A DNA stretch of 8,790 bases. Origin: RYN-433 sp036558265. Lineage in GTDB: Bacteria > Planctomycetota > Phycisphaerae > Tepidisphaerales > Tepidisphaeraceae. Numbering within the stretch: the stretch's first letter is position 1; every line of letters begins with the position of its first letter. The notes below the pieces were generated by a model that was not told where the DNA came from, ran no database searches, and was given only the letters and a program-made list of their open reading frames with translations. The stretch covers positions 1 to 8,790 of the forward strand of contig DATBFY010000505.1 of assembly GCA_036558265.1 (NCBI GenBank), read 5' to 3'. Made by a program: the position numbers and the translations under genes. Positions 1-7,361 of the stretch are shown piece after piece.

Positions 1-2194
1 CATCCGCCTGCCGCACCCGCAGGCTGATCGATGGCCCCGCGATGATCAGCCCGTCCTTGCTGTCCACCACGCCCGGCACCGCTTTGATCGCCTCCTCCAC
101 CTTGGGCGCCGTCTCCTTCAAAAAGTCCAGATCCGTCGAGAACAGCTTGATCTCGATCGGCTCCGGCGACCAAGTCAGGTCGCCGATCAGGTCGCCCAGG
201 ATCCCCGGGAATTCCCATTCGATCGCCGGCTGTGATTCCTGGAACTTCTCGCGCAGTTCGGCGATCACGTCCTGCGTCGGCCGCTTGCGCGACGGCCGCA
301 GCTTCACCAGGAAGTCCCCCGTGTTGGGCTCGACCACGTGAAAGCCCAACGCCGCACCCGTTCGGCGGGAGTAACTCTCGACCTCGGGCGTCTCCTTGAG
401 GATCGTCTCGCACTCCAAAAGCGCCCGGTCCGTCTCCGCCAGGCTCGTGCCCGGCGGCGCGACGTAGTCGATCACGAAGCCGCCTTCGTCCAGCTCCGGC
501 AGAAAGTCGGAGCTCAACCGCGGGTACACAAATACGCCCAGCAGCAGCAAGAGCCCGCACACGCCGACGGTCGTCCACCGGCTTCGGAGTGCCGCCCGGG
601 CGCTCCATTCGTAGACTCCGATCAGGCGTCGCAGTACAGGACCGCCTGTCTCGTGATCGCGCGCCTCCTGTCCGGTCAAGCGGCCGCGCACGATCCAGCC
701 CGCCAGCGAGGGCGTCAGCGTCAGCGCCAGCACCAGGGATGTAACCAGCGCCACGGCCATGGTTAACGCCAGCGCCCGGAAGAACACTCCCGGAACGCCC
801 TCCAGGAACGCCAGCGGCACGAAGACGACGACCGGCGTAAGTGTCGAGCCTAAAAGGGGTAACAGGATACCCCCTACCGCCCCCTGGATCGCCGTTTGCT
901 TTCCCTGGCCGGATGCTACCTTCGTGAAAATCGCCTCGACCACCACGATGGCGTCGTCGATCACCAGTCCGATCGCGGCCGCGATGCCGCCCAGCGTCAT
1001 CAGGTTGAAGGTCATCCCCGCGAGCCGCATGGCGACTAACGTCGTCAGCACCGTGACCGGGATCACCACGATCGCCACCGAAGTCGATCCCCAATCTCGC
1101 AAGAACAAGTAAAGGATCACAATGGACAGCAGCAATCCGAACCCGATCGCCTCCCAGACGCTCCGCACCGATTCGTTTACCAGGATCGACTGGTCGTAAA
1201 AGAACGCCAGCTTTAATCCCGGCGGCAGTTCCTTCCGAAGCGATCGCAGCTCGTCGCGGATTCCCGCCGCGATGTCCAGTGTGCTGCCGTCGGGCTGGCT
1301 GCGGACGTTGAGGAGCACGGCGGGCTCGCCGTCGGCGGTGACGACGTTGAACACGGGTTCCTGCGACGCGGTCACCTGCGCGACGTCCTTGACGCGGATG
1401 GGCACGCCGCCCTCGGCCGAGCCGACGGTCAGTTCTTCGATCTCACGTGGGCCCCGGGCCCGGCTATCGACGACCGTGAGGTACAGCGTGTGCCGCTCCT
1501 CGCGCATTCCCGCCGGCGCGACCAGGTTTCCCCTGGTCAGCGCATCCGCAACTTGCGCCAGCGACAGCCCGTACGCCTGGAGCCTGGTCGGGTCGGCGAC
1601 CACGTGATATTCGGGCGTGCGCCCTCCCACCAGGTCGACCCGCGCCACCCCGCCGATCCGCAGAAATCGAGGCTTGATCTGGTACTGGGCCACCTGCCAT
1701 AGATCGGTCAGCGATCGCCCCTGGCCGGTCAAGCTCACTCCGACGATCGGGAACGCCGAGAACGTGAGGCGATATGCCTGCGTCGTGACGGTTGATGGCA
1801 GGGTCGCCTTCGCCTGTGCCAGGCGGCTGAGCACGTAAAGCTCCGCCTGCACCATGTCGGTCTGCCAGGTGAAAAACACGTTCACGTCCGCCGAACCGCG
1901 AGCCGTGGTCGATCGGATGTTGACCACGCCCGGGATGCCCTTCATCGCCTCCTCGATCGGTCGGGTGATGGTCGCCATCATCTCGTCGGCGGGCATCACG
2001 CCGTTGTCCACCAGGATGACTACCCGCGGGAAATTGGTCTGCGGGAAGACCGACGAGGGCATGGTCGAAGCGCAGTAGATCCCCAGCCCGCACATGGCCA
2101 CCACGATGAAGGCGATCGCCTTCGCGTGACGCAGCGCGAACCGCCCCACCCGGGCGGAGCGCGAAACGGGTTGCAACGCGTCGCCGGGGCTCAT
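1..2194 (-). CDS. RND-family efflux pump, inner-membrane permease subunit (C-terminal part outside the window)
   Basis: This is the proton-driven inner-membrane component of a tripartite efflux pump. The frame stays open for 731 codons from the ATG at 2194 and runs off the left edge, so roughly the last third of a usual ~1,030-residue RND protein is missing. TM1 is at about residues 24-44. The first porter domain contains the family-typical segment RPIEEAMKGIPGVVNIRS (78-95). TM2-TM6 span about 345-500, and TM4 carries LVIDDAIVVVE with Asp413 and Asp414, equivalent to the AcrB proton-relay pair. TM5/6 include LTPVVVFVPLAFLEGVPG (452-469). The second periplasmic half starts at DFLPELDEGG (563-572). 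The start overlaps the adaptor stop as ATGA, and a GAGGAG lies only 2 nt before the ATG, which points to translational coupling. CzcA/CusA-like in overall context, but residues 563-731 contain no methionine, so a Cu/Ag role is not supported. The family is certain; the substrate is unknown. Confidence 0.95.
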   Translation of the reverse strand, partial: MSPGDALQPVSRSARVGRFALRHAKAIAFIVVAMCGLGIYCASTMPSSVFPQTNFPRVVILVDNGVMPADEMMATITRPIEEAMKGIPGVVNIRSTTARGSADVNVFFTWQTDMVQAELYVLSRLAQAKATLPSTVTTQAYRLTFSAFPIVGVSLTGQGRSLTDLWQVAQYQIKPRFLRIGGVARVDLVGGRTPEYHVVADPTRLQAYGLSLAQVADALTRGNLVAPAGMREERHTLYLTVVDSRARGPREIEELTVGSAEGGVPIRVKDVAQVTASQEPVFNVVTADGEPAVLLNVRSQPDGSTLDIAAGIRDELRSLRKELPPGLKLAFFYDQSILVNESVRSVWEAIGFGLLLSIVILYLFLRDWGSTSVAIVVIPVTVLTTLVAMRLAGMTFNLMTLGGIAAAIGLVIDDAIVVVEAIFTKVASGQGKQTAIQGAVGGILLPLLGSTLTPVVVFVPLAFLEGVPGVFFRALALTMAVALVTSLVLALTLTPSLAGWIVRGRLTGQEARDHETGGPVLRRLIGVYEWSARAALRSRWTTVGVCGLLLLLGVFVYPRLSSDFLPELDEGGFVIDYVAPPGTSLAETDRALLECETILKETPEVESYSRRTGAALGFHVVEPNTGDFLVKLRPSRKRPTQDVIAELREKFQESQPAIEWEFPGILGDLIGDLTWSPEPIEIKLFSTDLDFLKETAPKVEEAIKAVPGVVDSKDGLIIAGPSISLRVRQAD

Positions 2195-3495
2195 TTCTCC
2201 TCGCCGACGTGAACCTTGGCCTCTTTGGGCAAGCCGTATGCGCCGTCGGTCACGACTTGATCGCCCTCTTTGACCGCGTCGCCGCCGATCTCGACCCAAT
2301 CGCCTTCGCGAAGGCCGGGCGTGACCGTTTTGCGCTGGGCCTTTTCCCCGTGGACGACCGCGACGGACGACGAACCGTCCTCCTGCCGCACCACGCTCTT
2401 CCAGGGCACCGCCAGCGCGTCACCCCGCTCGTCCACGAGGATCTTAACTCGTTGGAACGACCCCGGCCTCAGCGGCGTCTCCGCCGGCAGCGACACCGTG
2501 ACCGTGACCGTGTTGTTCTTCCGATCGACGTCGTAGCCGACGAGGGACACGGTCGCCTGGCCGGGCGTGGGCTCGACCTGCGCCCGCTGCCCCACCTTGA
2601 TCAGGGACGCCTCGCCCACGGGCACCGCGGCATTGACCACAAGCCGATCCATGGCGACGAGCTGTGCCAGCGCCCTGGTCGTGTCCGCCGCCTCACCCGG
2701 CGACGCCATGACCCGCGTCACCGTCGCGCGCAGCGGCGCCCGGATCTGCATCATGGAGTGCTGCACCTGCGCCGCCGCCAACGCCTTTTCTGCTTCGGTT
2801 ACTTTCGCGGTGGCTTCGGTCAGTTCCTCGGGGGTCGGTGAGTTCTTCAGGAGCGTCAATTGGCCCTGAGCCGATCGCAACTCGTTTTGTGCCGCCGCCA
2901 GGTCGTGCGCCGCCGCTTCCATCGTCTTCGTGGCGGCCACCTCCTGGGACGACAAGAGTTTCTGGCGATCGAACTGTTTCTGGGCAAAGTCCACCCCGTC
3001 TCTGGCCTTGTCCACGCCCAGTTGCGCCAGCGCCAACTGCTCGGGTCGGGGCGTCGCGCGGAGCCTTGCCAGCGCCGCCCTGGCGGATTCCAGCACGGCC
3101 GCCGCCTGTCCCTCCGCTGCCTTGGCCAGGCGGTCATCCAGTTGGAAAAGCACGGCCCCCTGCTCGACCACTTGTCCCGGCCCGCAACGGACCTGGGTGA
3201 TGACGCCCGCGACGGGTGAAGTCAGCGTGGCCCCGCCGGCGGGTTTCCCATCCGCCGTCGCCACTGCCGGTTCCACGGTGCCGAACGCCTCGACCCATCG
3301 GTGCAAGGCCATGCGCCTGGCGGGGGCGACCTTGACGGGGACCTCGGGCTCAACCTCCTTCTCGTGCTCCTCAGCCACCTTCGGCTTGAGCCACTCGGGA
3401 CGGAAGACCAAAGCCGCCACCCCGCCAATCAGCGCGGCGAAGACCAGAAAGCTGAACGCGATGCGCCAAACTGACCGACGTCCTTCGCCGCTCAT
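2191..3495 (-). CDS. Efflux RND transporter periplasmic adaptor (HlyD/membrane fusion protein family)
   Basis: This 434-residue adaptor bridges the inner-membrane pump and the outer-membrane channel in the periplasm. It has one N-terminal membrane anchor or uncleaved signal (about residues 12-31) and then an acidic linker (EEHEKEVEPEVP, 42-53). The first half of the lipoyl domain contains SPVAGVITQVRCGPGQVVEQG (93-113, central residues only). A long Ala/Glu/Gln-rich coiled-coil hairpin spans about 122-247, followed by the second lipoyl half (RAPLRATVTRVMASPGE, 252-268). The beta-barrel and membrane-proximal domains run to the end (SLPAETPLRPGSFQRVKI, 335-352; VTDGAYGLPKEAKV, 415-428). The start overlaps the stop of the upstream channel gene as ATGA, with AGGAGG 10 nt before the ATG. 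The stop overlaps the pump start. The long hairpin resembles AcrA/MexA-type TolC-docking adaptors, and no Met-rich N-terminal segment like that of CusB is visible. A single Cys104 in the lipoyl domain is of unknown relevance. Confidence 0.95.
   Translation of the reverse strand: MSGEGRRSVWRIAFSFLVFAALIGGVAALVFRPEWLKPKVAEEHEKEVEPEVPVKVAPARRMALHRWVEAFGTVEPAVATADGKPAGGATLTSPVAGVITQVRCGPGQVVEQGAVLFQLDDRLAKAAEGQAAAVLESARAALARLRATPRPEQLALAQLGVDKARDGVDFAQKQFDRQKLLSSQEVAATKTMEAAAHDLAAAQNELRSAQGQLTLLKNSPTPEELTEATAKVTEAEKALAAAQVQHSMMQIRAPLRATVTRVMASPGEAADTTRALAQLVAMDRLVVNAAVPVGEASLIKVGQRAQVEPTPGQATVSLVGYDVDRKNNTVTVTVSLPAETPLRPGSFQRVKILVDERGDALAVPWKSVVRQEDGSSSVAVVHGEKAQRKTVTPGLREGDWVEIGGDAVKEGDQVVTDGAYGLPKEAKVHVGEEK
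2197..2202 (-). promoter_or_regulatory. Possible ribosome binding site for the pump gene, very close to the start
   Basis: GAGGAG ends only 2 nt before the ATG at 2194, inside the last codons of the adaptor gene. The spacing is shorter than optimal, so translation probably depends largely on ribosomes ending at the overlapping TGA and reinitiating at ATGA. Confidence 0.4.
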
Positions 3496-4877
3496 GGCTT
3501 GTTCGCCTCCTGCTCGACTCGAGTCATGACGCCGACGCCACCGGCGGCCCTCGCCAGCTTCACGCGCGCCAGCGCCGCTTTTTTTCGCAAATCGACAACC
3601 TTTACCCGCGCGTCCAGGAGGTCTTCCTCCGCGAGAAGCAGGTTGGCGACGTCGGTCTCGCCGGCCTTATAACTGGTCTCCGCCTGTCCCGCGCGGCGCT
3701 CCTGCAAGGGCAACAATTCGTCGCGCGCCATCGTCAGCGTTCGCAGCGTGGCGTTGTAGGCCGAGTATTGAGTCCGCACGTCCTGGACGACCTGGCGCTG
3801 AAGCAGCGTCATCTGGTGCCGCGCGGCGTCGAGCTCGGCGCTCGCCTTGGCGCGCTTGGCCTGGCCCCAGTCGAAGAGCGGCAACGGCACGGCCAACTCC
3901 GGCCCGACCGACCACCCCTGGTCATACTCCGATTGCGCGCCGACCTCGGTTCCCTCAAGCAGCGCCAGCCGAGACAGCGCCACCTCGTCGCCCAGCGCCG
4001 CCAGTTCCCACGTCTTGGTCCTGACCTCCGGCCTGTTCGTCAGGGCGTGGACCAGCCACGCCTGCTCGGTGGCGCGGGTGGGCTCGAGGCTTTGCCAAGC
4101 GCTGAGGCGCCAATCGCCGGACTTGGAGGGCTCGCCGATCAGGCGCGCCAGCGTGAGCCTGGCGTCGGTCATGTCCTGGCGGCGCTCCGCGAGGTCCACG
4201 TTGAGGGTGAGCAACTGGGTTTGCAGGGCGATGACGTCGAGCCGCGCCGCCTCGCCGGCTTTGAGCCGCGCTTCCCCCAGGTCCACCAGGCGCTTCGCCA
4301 GCGCATGTCGCTCCTCCAGCGCCGCCAACTGGTCCGTCAGCGCCTGGAGGGTGACGTAGGCCTCCTGGGTGTCGGCGATGACATCGGCGAGGGTCGCGAG
4401 CACGTCGGCCATGGCGCCGCGGAGGCGGTTGTCGGCTGCCGACACCTTCCTGGGCTGCGTGAGGAGCGAAACGATGTCCTGGGCGATGGCGGCGTCGATG
4501 ATGGGGCTGGCGCTTGCGGCCTCGCGCATGCGGACCGAAACCGTGAGGATCGGGTTGGTGAGCAATCGGGCCTGGAGCGCATCAGCCTGGGCCGAGCGGA
4601 CGTGCGCCAGCGCCGCCTGAAGCCGCGGGTCGTGGAGCACGGCCCGCCGGATCGCCTGGCCGAGGGTGAAGGTCTCCGCGGGCGGGGCGTCGTCGGGGGC
4701 GTCAATGGGTTCTGGGGCATGTTCTTCGACGCGCACGGCGATCTGGTCGGTCACGTCCGCCGGCAGCGCGTCGGCGTAGTTGGGGGGCTGGGGCATGGGG
4801 GCGTGGCAGCCCCCTGCCATAAGCCACAGGGTGGGGAGCCATATCAGCAGGTTGAACGATCGGTGATTGGAACGCAT
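3492..4877 (-). CDS. TolC/CusC-type outer-membrane efflux lipoprotein
   Basis: This is the outer-membrane channel of the tripartite pump, 461 residues from the chosen start. The N-terminus is a lipoprotein signal: a basic start, the hydrophobic stretch LLIWLPTLWLM (10-20) and the lipobox AGGC with lipidated Cys24. Two outer-membrane efflux protein (OEP) repeats follow, at about 70-250 and 270-445. The internal duplication shows in GEARLKAGEAARLDVIALQT (201-220) and TSYKAGETDVANLLLAEEDL (401-420). The family signature GPELAVPLPLFDWGQAKRAK lies at 325-344. An upstream in-frame ATG at 4940 would add 21 charged residues ahead of the signal peptide and overlap the kinase gene. The ATG at 4877 is preferred because it puts the signal at the N-terminus and leaves a 16-nt gap after the kinase stop. 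No strong Shine-Dalgarno precedes it. The TGA overlaps the adaptor ATG. Confidence 0.93.
   Translation of the reverse strand: MRSNHRSFNLLIWLPTLWLMAGGCHAPMPQPPNYADALPADVTDQIAVRVEEHAPEPIDAPDDAPPAETFTLGQAIRRAVLHDPRLQAALAHVRSAQADALQARLLTNPILTVSVRMREAASASPIIDAAIAQDIVSLLTQPRKVSAADNRLRGAMADVLATLADVIADTQEAYVTLQALTDQLAALEERHALAKRLVDLGEARLKAGEAARLDVIALQTQLLTLNVDLAERRQDMTDARLTLARLIGEPSKSGDWRLSAWQSLEPTRATEQAWLVHALTNRPEVRTKTWELAALGDEVALSRLALLEGTEVGAQSEYDQGWSVGPELAVPLPLFDWGQAKRAKASAELDAARHQMTLLQRQVVQDVRTQYSAYNATLRTLTMARDELLPLQERRAGQAETSYKAGETDVANLLLAEEDLLDARVKVVDLRKKAALARVKLARAAGGVGVMTRVEQEANKP
3506..3511 (-). promoter_or_regulatory. Ribosome binding site for the adaptor gene
   Basis: AGGAGG lies inside the 3' end of the channel gene, 10 nt before the adaptor ATG at 3495. 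It is the strongest Shine-Dalgarno match among the three closely linked pump genes. Together with the ATGA overlap it supports this start over any upstream in-frame alternative. Confidence 0.65.
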
Positions 4878-4893
4878 GGAGTGCTTGCCCTGT

Positions 4894-6405
4894 TTATACG
4901 CCCGCCTGTGCCGCGGCGACAGGGCGTGTCGCCGCCGCATCTGACACTTGTCGTCCGGGGGCCGCGGGAGCGGGGAAACGGAGGCGGACTTCGAAGACCC
5001 CGCCGCGCTCGGACGTCGCCTCGATCTGTCCCCCCAGCACGGCGGCGATCTCGCGGCAGAGGGAGAGGCCCAGACCGCAGTGCAGGCCGGTGCCCTGGCG
5101 GGAGGCGTCGCCGCGCCAGAAACGGTCGAAGACGCGCTGGGCGTCCGACGCCGCCACGGCGCTGCCGCTGTTGGCGAAGATCAGCTCGACGCTTTCACCA
5201 GCAGGCGCGGCGCGCCGCCCCTGGACGCGGATCCACCCGCCGCTGTTTGCGTGCCGCACCGCGTTGTCCAGCAGGTTGTTGACGATGATGCGCAGCTTGT
5301 CGATGTCGGTTTGCAGGCAGAGGTCGTCCTCCACCTGGAAGACGGCCGTGGCACCCTTCTCTTTGGCGGCCAGGGCCATCGGTTCCCAGCACTCCTCGAA
5401 GAAGGGCGCGAGGTGAACGGTGGACGGCGTGACGGTCAGTTGGTGGGCGTCGGCGCGGGCGAGGGTCAGCAGGCTGTCGATCATCGCGTGCATCGAGCGG
5501 ACGATGCGGCCGCATTGCCCGAGCGTGCGTTCGTACTCTTCGCCGCTGCGGCGGCGCGCGGCGGCGACGTCGAGGATGGCCTCGAGCCCGGCGAGCGGCG
5601 TGCGCAGCTCGTGCGAGACGTCCGCCGTGAAGCGGCGCTCGCGTGTCACCAGCGCCTGGAGCCGGTCGAGCAACTCGTTGAGGCGCACGACCACGGGGAC
5701 CAATTCGCGCGGGGCGCCGGCGAGGTGGATGCGACGGTCGCCCAGGCCGTCGCGTCCGATCGCCGAGATCCGCCCGGCGAGCGCCCCGAGCGGCCGCAGC
5801 CCGCGTCCGACGACCAGGAGCATCGCCCCCGCCGCCGCCAGCGTCGCCGCCGCGCAGACCGCACCCAGGAGCCACGCGATCCGCGCCAGCATGCGGCGCA
5901 GGTCGCCGGTGTGCCTCGCCACGGTCAGGGTGACCACGTGCGGGCCGCGCGTCGCCTTACCCGATGGATCTTCGAGCACGGGTACGAACTTCATCGTCGC
6001 CTGCCGCCCCGGTGCGCCGTCGGGCAATACGACGGTCTCGTAGACCAGCCCACCGACCGGTGGCGACGCGTGCGGCAGCAGTCGCTGGCCCAGCGACGAC
6101 GAGCGCGCGAACGGTTCGGGGGTCTTGCCGCCGTGAATCCACGCCGCGAAGAAGTCCGGGTGCGCCTTGCGCGTGAACTCGGGCATGTTCGTCGCCTCGG
6201 GCTCCATCTTGACGTGCTTGCCGTCCTGTTCGGTCAGCGCCGCCATGGCGCGGGCGGAGGAGGCCAGCGCCATGTCGAAGTCGCCGCGGAGGGAGGCGGC
6301 GACCAGGAGGTAGATGACCGCGCCGGCGCAGAGCAGGATCGCCGCCGTCGCCGTGGCGGTGCCGACGAGCAATCGCAGACGCAAACTGGTCGTGGCGGAG
6401 TTCAT
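4894..6405 (-). CDS. Two-component sensor histidine kinase, CusS-like (periplasmic sensor, HAMP, HisKA, HATPase_c)
   Basis: A 503-residue inner-membrane kinase that should phosphorylate the nearby OmpR-type regulator. TM1 is at about residues 12-37 and TM2 at about 174-199. Between them is a periplasmic sensor of about 130 residues containing six His (64, 82, 91, 112, 156, 165) and several Met. A HAMP linker runs about 200-252. The HisKA H-box is TADVSHELRTPL with phosphoacceptor His265. The ATPase domain shows the N-box NNLLDNAVRHA (376-386), the F-box VFDRFWRGD (425-433) and the G2 box GLGLSLC (444-450). The G1 region reads ANSGS (411-415), with Asn where many kinases have Asp; as I recall, CusS-type kinases share this pattern. 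A 25-residue Ala/Pro-rich tail follows the ATPase domain. The gene starts 13 nt after the preceding stop without a clear Shine-Dalgarno and ends 16 nt before the channel gene, so it is transcribed with the pump. The signal it senses is not determined. Confidence 0.95.
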   Translation of the reverse strand: MNSATTSLRLRLLVGTATATAAILLCAGAVIYLLVAASLRGDFDMALASSARAMAALTEQDGKHVKMEPEATNMPEFTRKAHPDFFAAWIHGGKTPEPFARSSSLGQRLLPHASPPVGGLVYETVVLPDGAPGRQATMKFVPVLEDPSGKATRGPHVVTLTVARHTGDLRRMLARIAWLLGAVCAAATLAAAGAMLLVVGRGLRPLGALAGRISAIGRDGLGDRRIHLAGAPRELVPVVVRLNELLDRLQALVTRERRFTADVSHELRTPLAGLEAILDVAAARRRSGEEYERTLGQCGRIVRSMHAMIDSLLTLARADAHQLTVTPSTVHLAPFFEECWEPMALAAKEKGATAVFQVEDDLCLQTDIDKLRIIVNNLLDNAVRHANSGGWIRVQGRRAAPAGESVELIFANSGSAVAASDAQRVFDRFWRGDASRQGTGLHCGLGLSLCREIAAVLGGQIEATSERGGVFEVRLRFPAPAAPGRQVSDAAATRPVAAAQAGV

Positions 6406-6418
6406 CGATCGATGGCGC

Positions 6419-7195
6419 TCAATTGCTCGTGCCCCCGGAAACGCTGACCAGTTCCAGCGTGACGTCCTGCACCAGGCCGATGCCGGGCGCGTACCACTTG
6501 TACTCGATCTCGTCGGGCTCCAGAGGCGTGGTCTCCCTGGTCTTGAACGACCCGCTGAAGACGCCCGCGGGCTCGTGGGCGCGGCGGCCGGTCTCGATCA
6601 CCTCGGCCATGTCCTGGGCGATGCCGGGGGCGCGCTCCTGGAGGAAGACGGTCCCCAGCGTCGGGTTGGCGGGCATGATCAAACCGAATTTCGCGCCGTC
6701 CACTCCCGAGCGCCACTGGCTCTCGTGGCTGACGACCACGCCGTGGTTGTAAATGTTCACGTCCTCGCCGAAGTAAAAGACGTTGAGGGTCTTGCGGTCG
6801 ATGACGATGAAGTTTTCGGAGACTTCTTCGATGTGTCCGTTGGCGGTCTGGCGCTCGAGGACGATGCGGGTGCGGATGCCGTCGATGATCCGGGTCTTGG
6901 GGGTGACGGTGATGGTCAGGCGCTTGTGCTGCCCGTCCTCGTTGCCGGCGAAGATGGTGGTGAAGCCGGGCTCGAGCACCCAGAAGCGGGTGCGGCCGGT
7001 GGGGACCAGGTCGCGGGCGCGGGCGGGAGCGGGCACCTCGGGCGCGTCGGCCGCTGCCCGTTGGACTGCGGCGTTTGGGCCGCCGCTGAGCAACGTGAAG
7101 GGGTGGATGGGGACCGCGGAGAGGGCCAAGCGTTGCTCCAGGTGCTCCAGGATCCAGGTATCCGCGCAGGGTTGTTTTGATTGAAGGGTCACCAT
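6419..7195 (-). CDS. Conserved-looking protein of unknown function with planctomycete LEPR-XLL-like N-terminal motif
   Basis: I cannot assign a function to this 258-residue protein. The start is the ATG at 7195, because GGAGG sits 6 nt upstream; an in-frame ATG at 7240 would add 15 residues and lacks this site. Residues 16-26 read LEHLEQRLALS, resembling the LEPR-XLL motif at the N-terminus of many planctomycete exported proteins. A low-complexity Ala/Pro linker (about 38-62) follows. The rest looks like a beta-rich domain, with landmarks VFYFGEDVNIYNHGVVVSHE (139-158), AKFGLIMPANPTLGTVF (168-184), AGVFSGSFKTRETTPLEP (210-227) and YKWYAPGIGLVQD (232-244). These resemble, from memory, a family of uncharacterised bacterial proteins ending in a Y-A-P-G-x-G-L motif. 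No transmembrane helix or catalytic motif is evident. It sits between the regulator and the kinase, 13 nt before the kinase, so an extracytoplasmic accessory or sensing role is possible but only inferred. Confidence 0.85.
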   Translation of the reverse strand: MVTLQSKQPCADTWILEHLEQRLALSAVPIHPFTLLSGGPNAAVQRAAADAPEVPAPARARDLVPTGRTRFWVLEPGFTTIFAGNEDGQHKRLTITVTPKTRIIDGIRTRIVLERQTANGHIEEVSENFIVIDRKTLNVFYFGEDVNIYNHGVVVSHESQWRSGVDGAKFGLIMPANPTLGTVFLQERAPGIAQDMAEVIETGRRAHEPAGVFSGSFKTRETTPLEPDEIEYKWYAPGIGLVQDVTLELVSVSGGTSN

Positions 7196-7201
7196 GGCGA
7201 A

Positions 7202-7206
7202 CCTCC
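7202..7206 (-). promoter_or_regulatory. Ribosome binding site deciding the start of the 258-aa protein
   Basis: GGAGG lies 6 nt before the ATG at 7195. It is a strong site at good spacing and favours this start over the upstream in-frame ATG at 7240. Confidence 0.7.
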
Positions 7207-7235
7207 ACGAGGGCTCTATCGAACGCCCGAACGTC

Positions 7236-7337
7236 GTCATCCTGAGGGAGTTTCAACGACCGAAGGATCTGGCCTCGAGCGGCACGCGAGGCCCATTCGC
7301 CATCCCATGCTAGATCCTTCGCTTCGCTCAGGATGAC
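7236..7337. repeat. Imperfect inverted-repeat element (REP/MITE-like) in the operon leader
   Basis: Two arms face each other across the gap between the response regulator and the 258-aa protein gene. An 11-bp outer stem pairs GTCATCCTGAG (7236-7246) with CTCAGGATGAC (7327-7337). A 10-bp inner stem pairs CGAAGGATCT (7261-7270) with AGATCCTTCG (7312-7321). The segments between them differ in length (14 nt on the left, 5 nt on the right) and form an asymmetric internal loop. Inside the element a separate 7-bp hairpin pairs GGCCTCG (7271-7277) with CGAGGCC (7287-7293). The arm sequence resembles the dispersed TCATCCTGAGCGAAGCGAAG-type repeat that I recall from several bacterial phyla. Transcribed, it would fold into a long structured leader. 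It has no U-tract, so a simple intrinsic terminator is unlikely. Confidence 0.75.
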
Positions 7338-7361
7338 ACGTCGCCGGCGCGATGCTCAGTC

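Noticed and set aside
1464..2093. 209-residue minus-strand frame inside the pump gene
   Set aside because: It is an out-of-frame shadow: the pump frame is open through this region and shows canonical RND motifs.
4878..4940. Upstream ATG at 4940 as the start of the channel protein
   Set aside because: It would put 21 charged residues before the lipoprotein signal peptide and overlap the kinase gene by 47 bp. The ATG at 4877 fits the lipobox position.
3768..5282. 504-residue open frame on the plus strand
   Set aside because: It is antisense to the channel and kinase genes, with Arg/Gln/Gly-rich shadow composition and no recognisable motif.
4948..6447. 499-residue open frame on the plus strand
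   Set aside because: It lies antisense to the well-supported histidine kinase, is rich in Arg, Gly and Asp as expected from antisense GC-rich codons, and has no domain pattern.
6402..7256. 284-residue minus-strand frame overlapping the 258-aa protein
   Set aside because: It is rich in Arg, His and Pro, typical of an out-of-frame reading. The overlapping frame has a good ribosome binding site, the LEPR-like motif and balanced composition.
7236..7337. Insertion sequence or mobile-element ends
   Set aside because: The inverted arms enclose only about 80 bp, no transposase is nearby and no clear target-site duplication was seen. It is reported as a repeat element only.
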